Shown here: positions 63,083 to 64,000 of the stretch, one piece after another
How the letters are laid out: each line of letters begins with the position of its first letter
How positions within the stretch are numbered: position 1 is the first letter of the stretch
Origin: Psychrobacter glaciei
GTDB lineage: Bacteria; Pseudomonadota; Gammaproteobacteria; Pseudomonadales; Moraxellaceae
Direction: 5' to 3'
Length of the DNA: 64,000 nucleotides
NCBI RefSeq assembly: GCF_014652895.1
Contig: NZ_BMZR01000001.1
Location: forward strand, 248,001 to 312,000
Program-made: the position numbers and the translations under genes
The notes under the pieces: model-generated
Seen by the model: only the letters and a program-made list of their open reading frames with translations
What the model was told of the DNA's origin: nothing
Database searches by the model: none

Positions 63083-64000
63083 ATGACTGATACCATGCCT
63101 TTGAACGCCACCCTGAGCGACAAGAATAACCGCCAACAGCAGCTAGAGAATTGGTTGCAGCAAGTGTTTGCCGACCAAGCATTTGTGCTCGATAGTTTGC
63201 CTGGTGATGCGAGCGCCCGCCAATATCACCGTATCCAATTGGCTGATAAGGATGACGCCACCGCGCGCTATATTGTCATGGATTCTGCTGACGAGCAAGA
63301 CGCCTTGCAGCAGTTTATCAATGTTGCAAAGCTGATGGCGCCCGCCATCAATGTGCCGACGCTGGTTGCGCAAGATGTAGCAAAGGGCTTTTTGGTATTG
63401 CAAGATTTTGGCACGATAGAATTTGCGCATTTGCTCGTCGATGCGACACCTGAGCAGATTAATGATCATTATCAATTGGCCATGCAGACCTTGGTGGCGC
63501 TACAGACCGTGCCGGTAGAGACTGCAAAAATTCAGTACCAATTGCCTGATTACGACAGCACGTTATTGAACCGCGAAATGGATTTATTCAGTGATTGGTT
63601 TATCCCCTATATCGGGGTCGAACTCGATAATGAGCTATGGAACACTCTAAAAACGGCATTGATACAAGAGGTTCTACAGCAGCCAGCAGTGATCGTGCAT
63701 CGTGATTATCACAGTCGCAACCTGATGCAAGATCAAGCGGACCGCTCGCGCTTAGGCGTGATTGACTTCCAAGATGCGGTGATTGGTTCTTATACCTATG
63801 ATTTGGTGTCATTGGTGCGTGACGCTTATGTTGAATGGCCAGAGCATCAAATATCTGGTTGGATTCGTGACTTTTGGCAGTTGCAACAACAGGCGGCGCT
63901 CACCACCGCCGATAGTGCTGAACAGCTTGAGAATGATATGAATGTGATGGGCGTACAGCGGCATCTTAAGGTACTAGGAATCTTTATCCGTTTGTCTGAG
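63083..64000 (+). CDS. amgK: AmgK-like amino-sugar kinase (3' end cut by window edge)
   Basis: 306 codons seen from ATG 63083 (ATG 63074 is in frame too); open to the edge. Aminoglycoside phosphotransferase fold: GDASARQYHRIQL in the N-lobe, Brenner motif HRDYHSRNLM (about 195), then VIDFQDAVIGSYTYDLVSL. AmgK phosphorylates MurNAc/GlcNAc in the peptidoglycan recycling shunt of pseudomonads, where it lies divergent from lptD-surA with murU next; the same arrangement here supports the call. Confidence 0.88.
   Translation, partial: MTDTMPLNATLSDKNNRQQQLENWLQQVFADQAFVLDSLPGDASARQYHRIQLADKDDATARYIVMDSADEQDALQQFINVAKLMAPAINVPTLVAQDVAKGFLVLQDFGTIEFAHLLVDATPEQINDHYQLAMQTLVALQTVPVETAKIQYQLPDYDSTLLNREMDLFSDWFIPYIGVELDNELWNTLKTALIQEVLQQPAVIVHRDYHSRNLMQDQADRSRLGVIDFQDAVIGSYTYDLVSLVRDAYVEWPEHQISGWIRDFWQLQQQAALTTADSAEQLENDMNVMGVQRHLKVLGIFIRLSE

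Noticed and set aside
62832..63086. 84-codon plus-strand frame upstream of amgK
   Set aside because: Runs into the amgK start in another frame, has no ribosome site and looks like random AT-rich sequence.

Overview
The window reads as part of a Psychrobacter-like chromosome (Gammaproteobacteria, Moraxellaceae) carrying a P2-type temperate phage. This rests on the protein families, moderate GC with AT-rich intergenic DNA, and the gene order pyrH-frr-uppS-cdsA-dxr-rseP-bamA-lpxD-fabZ-lpxA. I could not search databases, so the genus is a judgement from the sequence.

Bases 1 to about 32970 are the prophage. From the left: a tyrosine integrase that runs off the window edge (1-1113, minus); a candidate ~100-nt RNA; a leftward early operon of small genes, a DksA/TraR-like zinc protein, a large TOPRIM primase-helicase and an Ogr-type late activator (1322-6807); a divergent XRE repressor with a visible promoter-operator (6829-7366); and an accessory block (7582-12277). 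The accessory block holds a DUF2335 membrane protein, an Arc/RHH regulatory switch with three identical operators, a lipoprotein, and a TPR + HEPN gene pair that may be a defence or toxin module. Then come the P2 late genes in reverse P2 order on the minus strand: D, U, T, E+E' (with its -1 frameshift), FII, FI (split in two by a foreign ~0.7 kb segment), H, I, J, W, V, S, R, endolysin, two membrane/holin genes, X, L, M, N, O. P and Q follow, divergent on the plus strand. After Q come a terminator, a P2-like cos site, two inverted repeats that could be integrase arm sites, and an intact tRNA-Leu(UAG) that is the likely attachment gene. A 40-bp motif shared by the O/P and V upstream regions is the best candidate for the Ogr-type activator site.

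Bases 33056-64000 are chromosomal housekeeping: ntrB-ntrC, rimO, pyrH-frr, the isoprenoid/phospholipid/envelope cluster uppS-cdsA-dxr-rseP-bamA-lpxD-fabZ-lpxA (interrupted between dxr and rseP by a 265-bp MITE-like element with perfect 23-bp inverted ends), an NSS-family symporter, tgt, a SOUL-family protein, asd, a membrane-anchored EEP-family protein, surA-lptD, and divergent from lptD the start of an amgK-like sugar kinase. Several strong intrinsic terminators separate these units.

The points most worth following are the TPR-HEPN pair whose end overlaps tail gene D, the interrupted tail sheath gene, the replacement of P2 gene A by a primase-helicase, the shared late-promoter motif, the compact cos-att-int arrangement, and the MITE.
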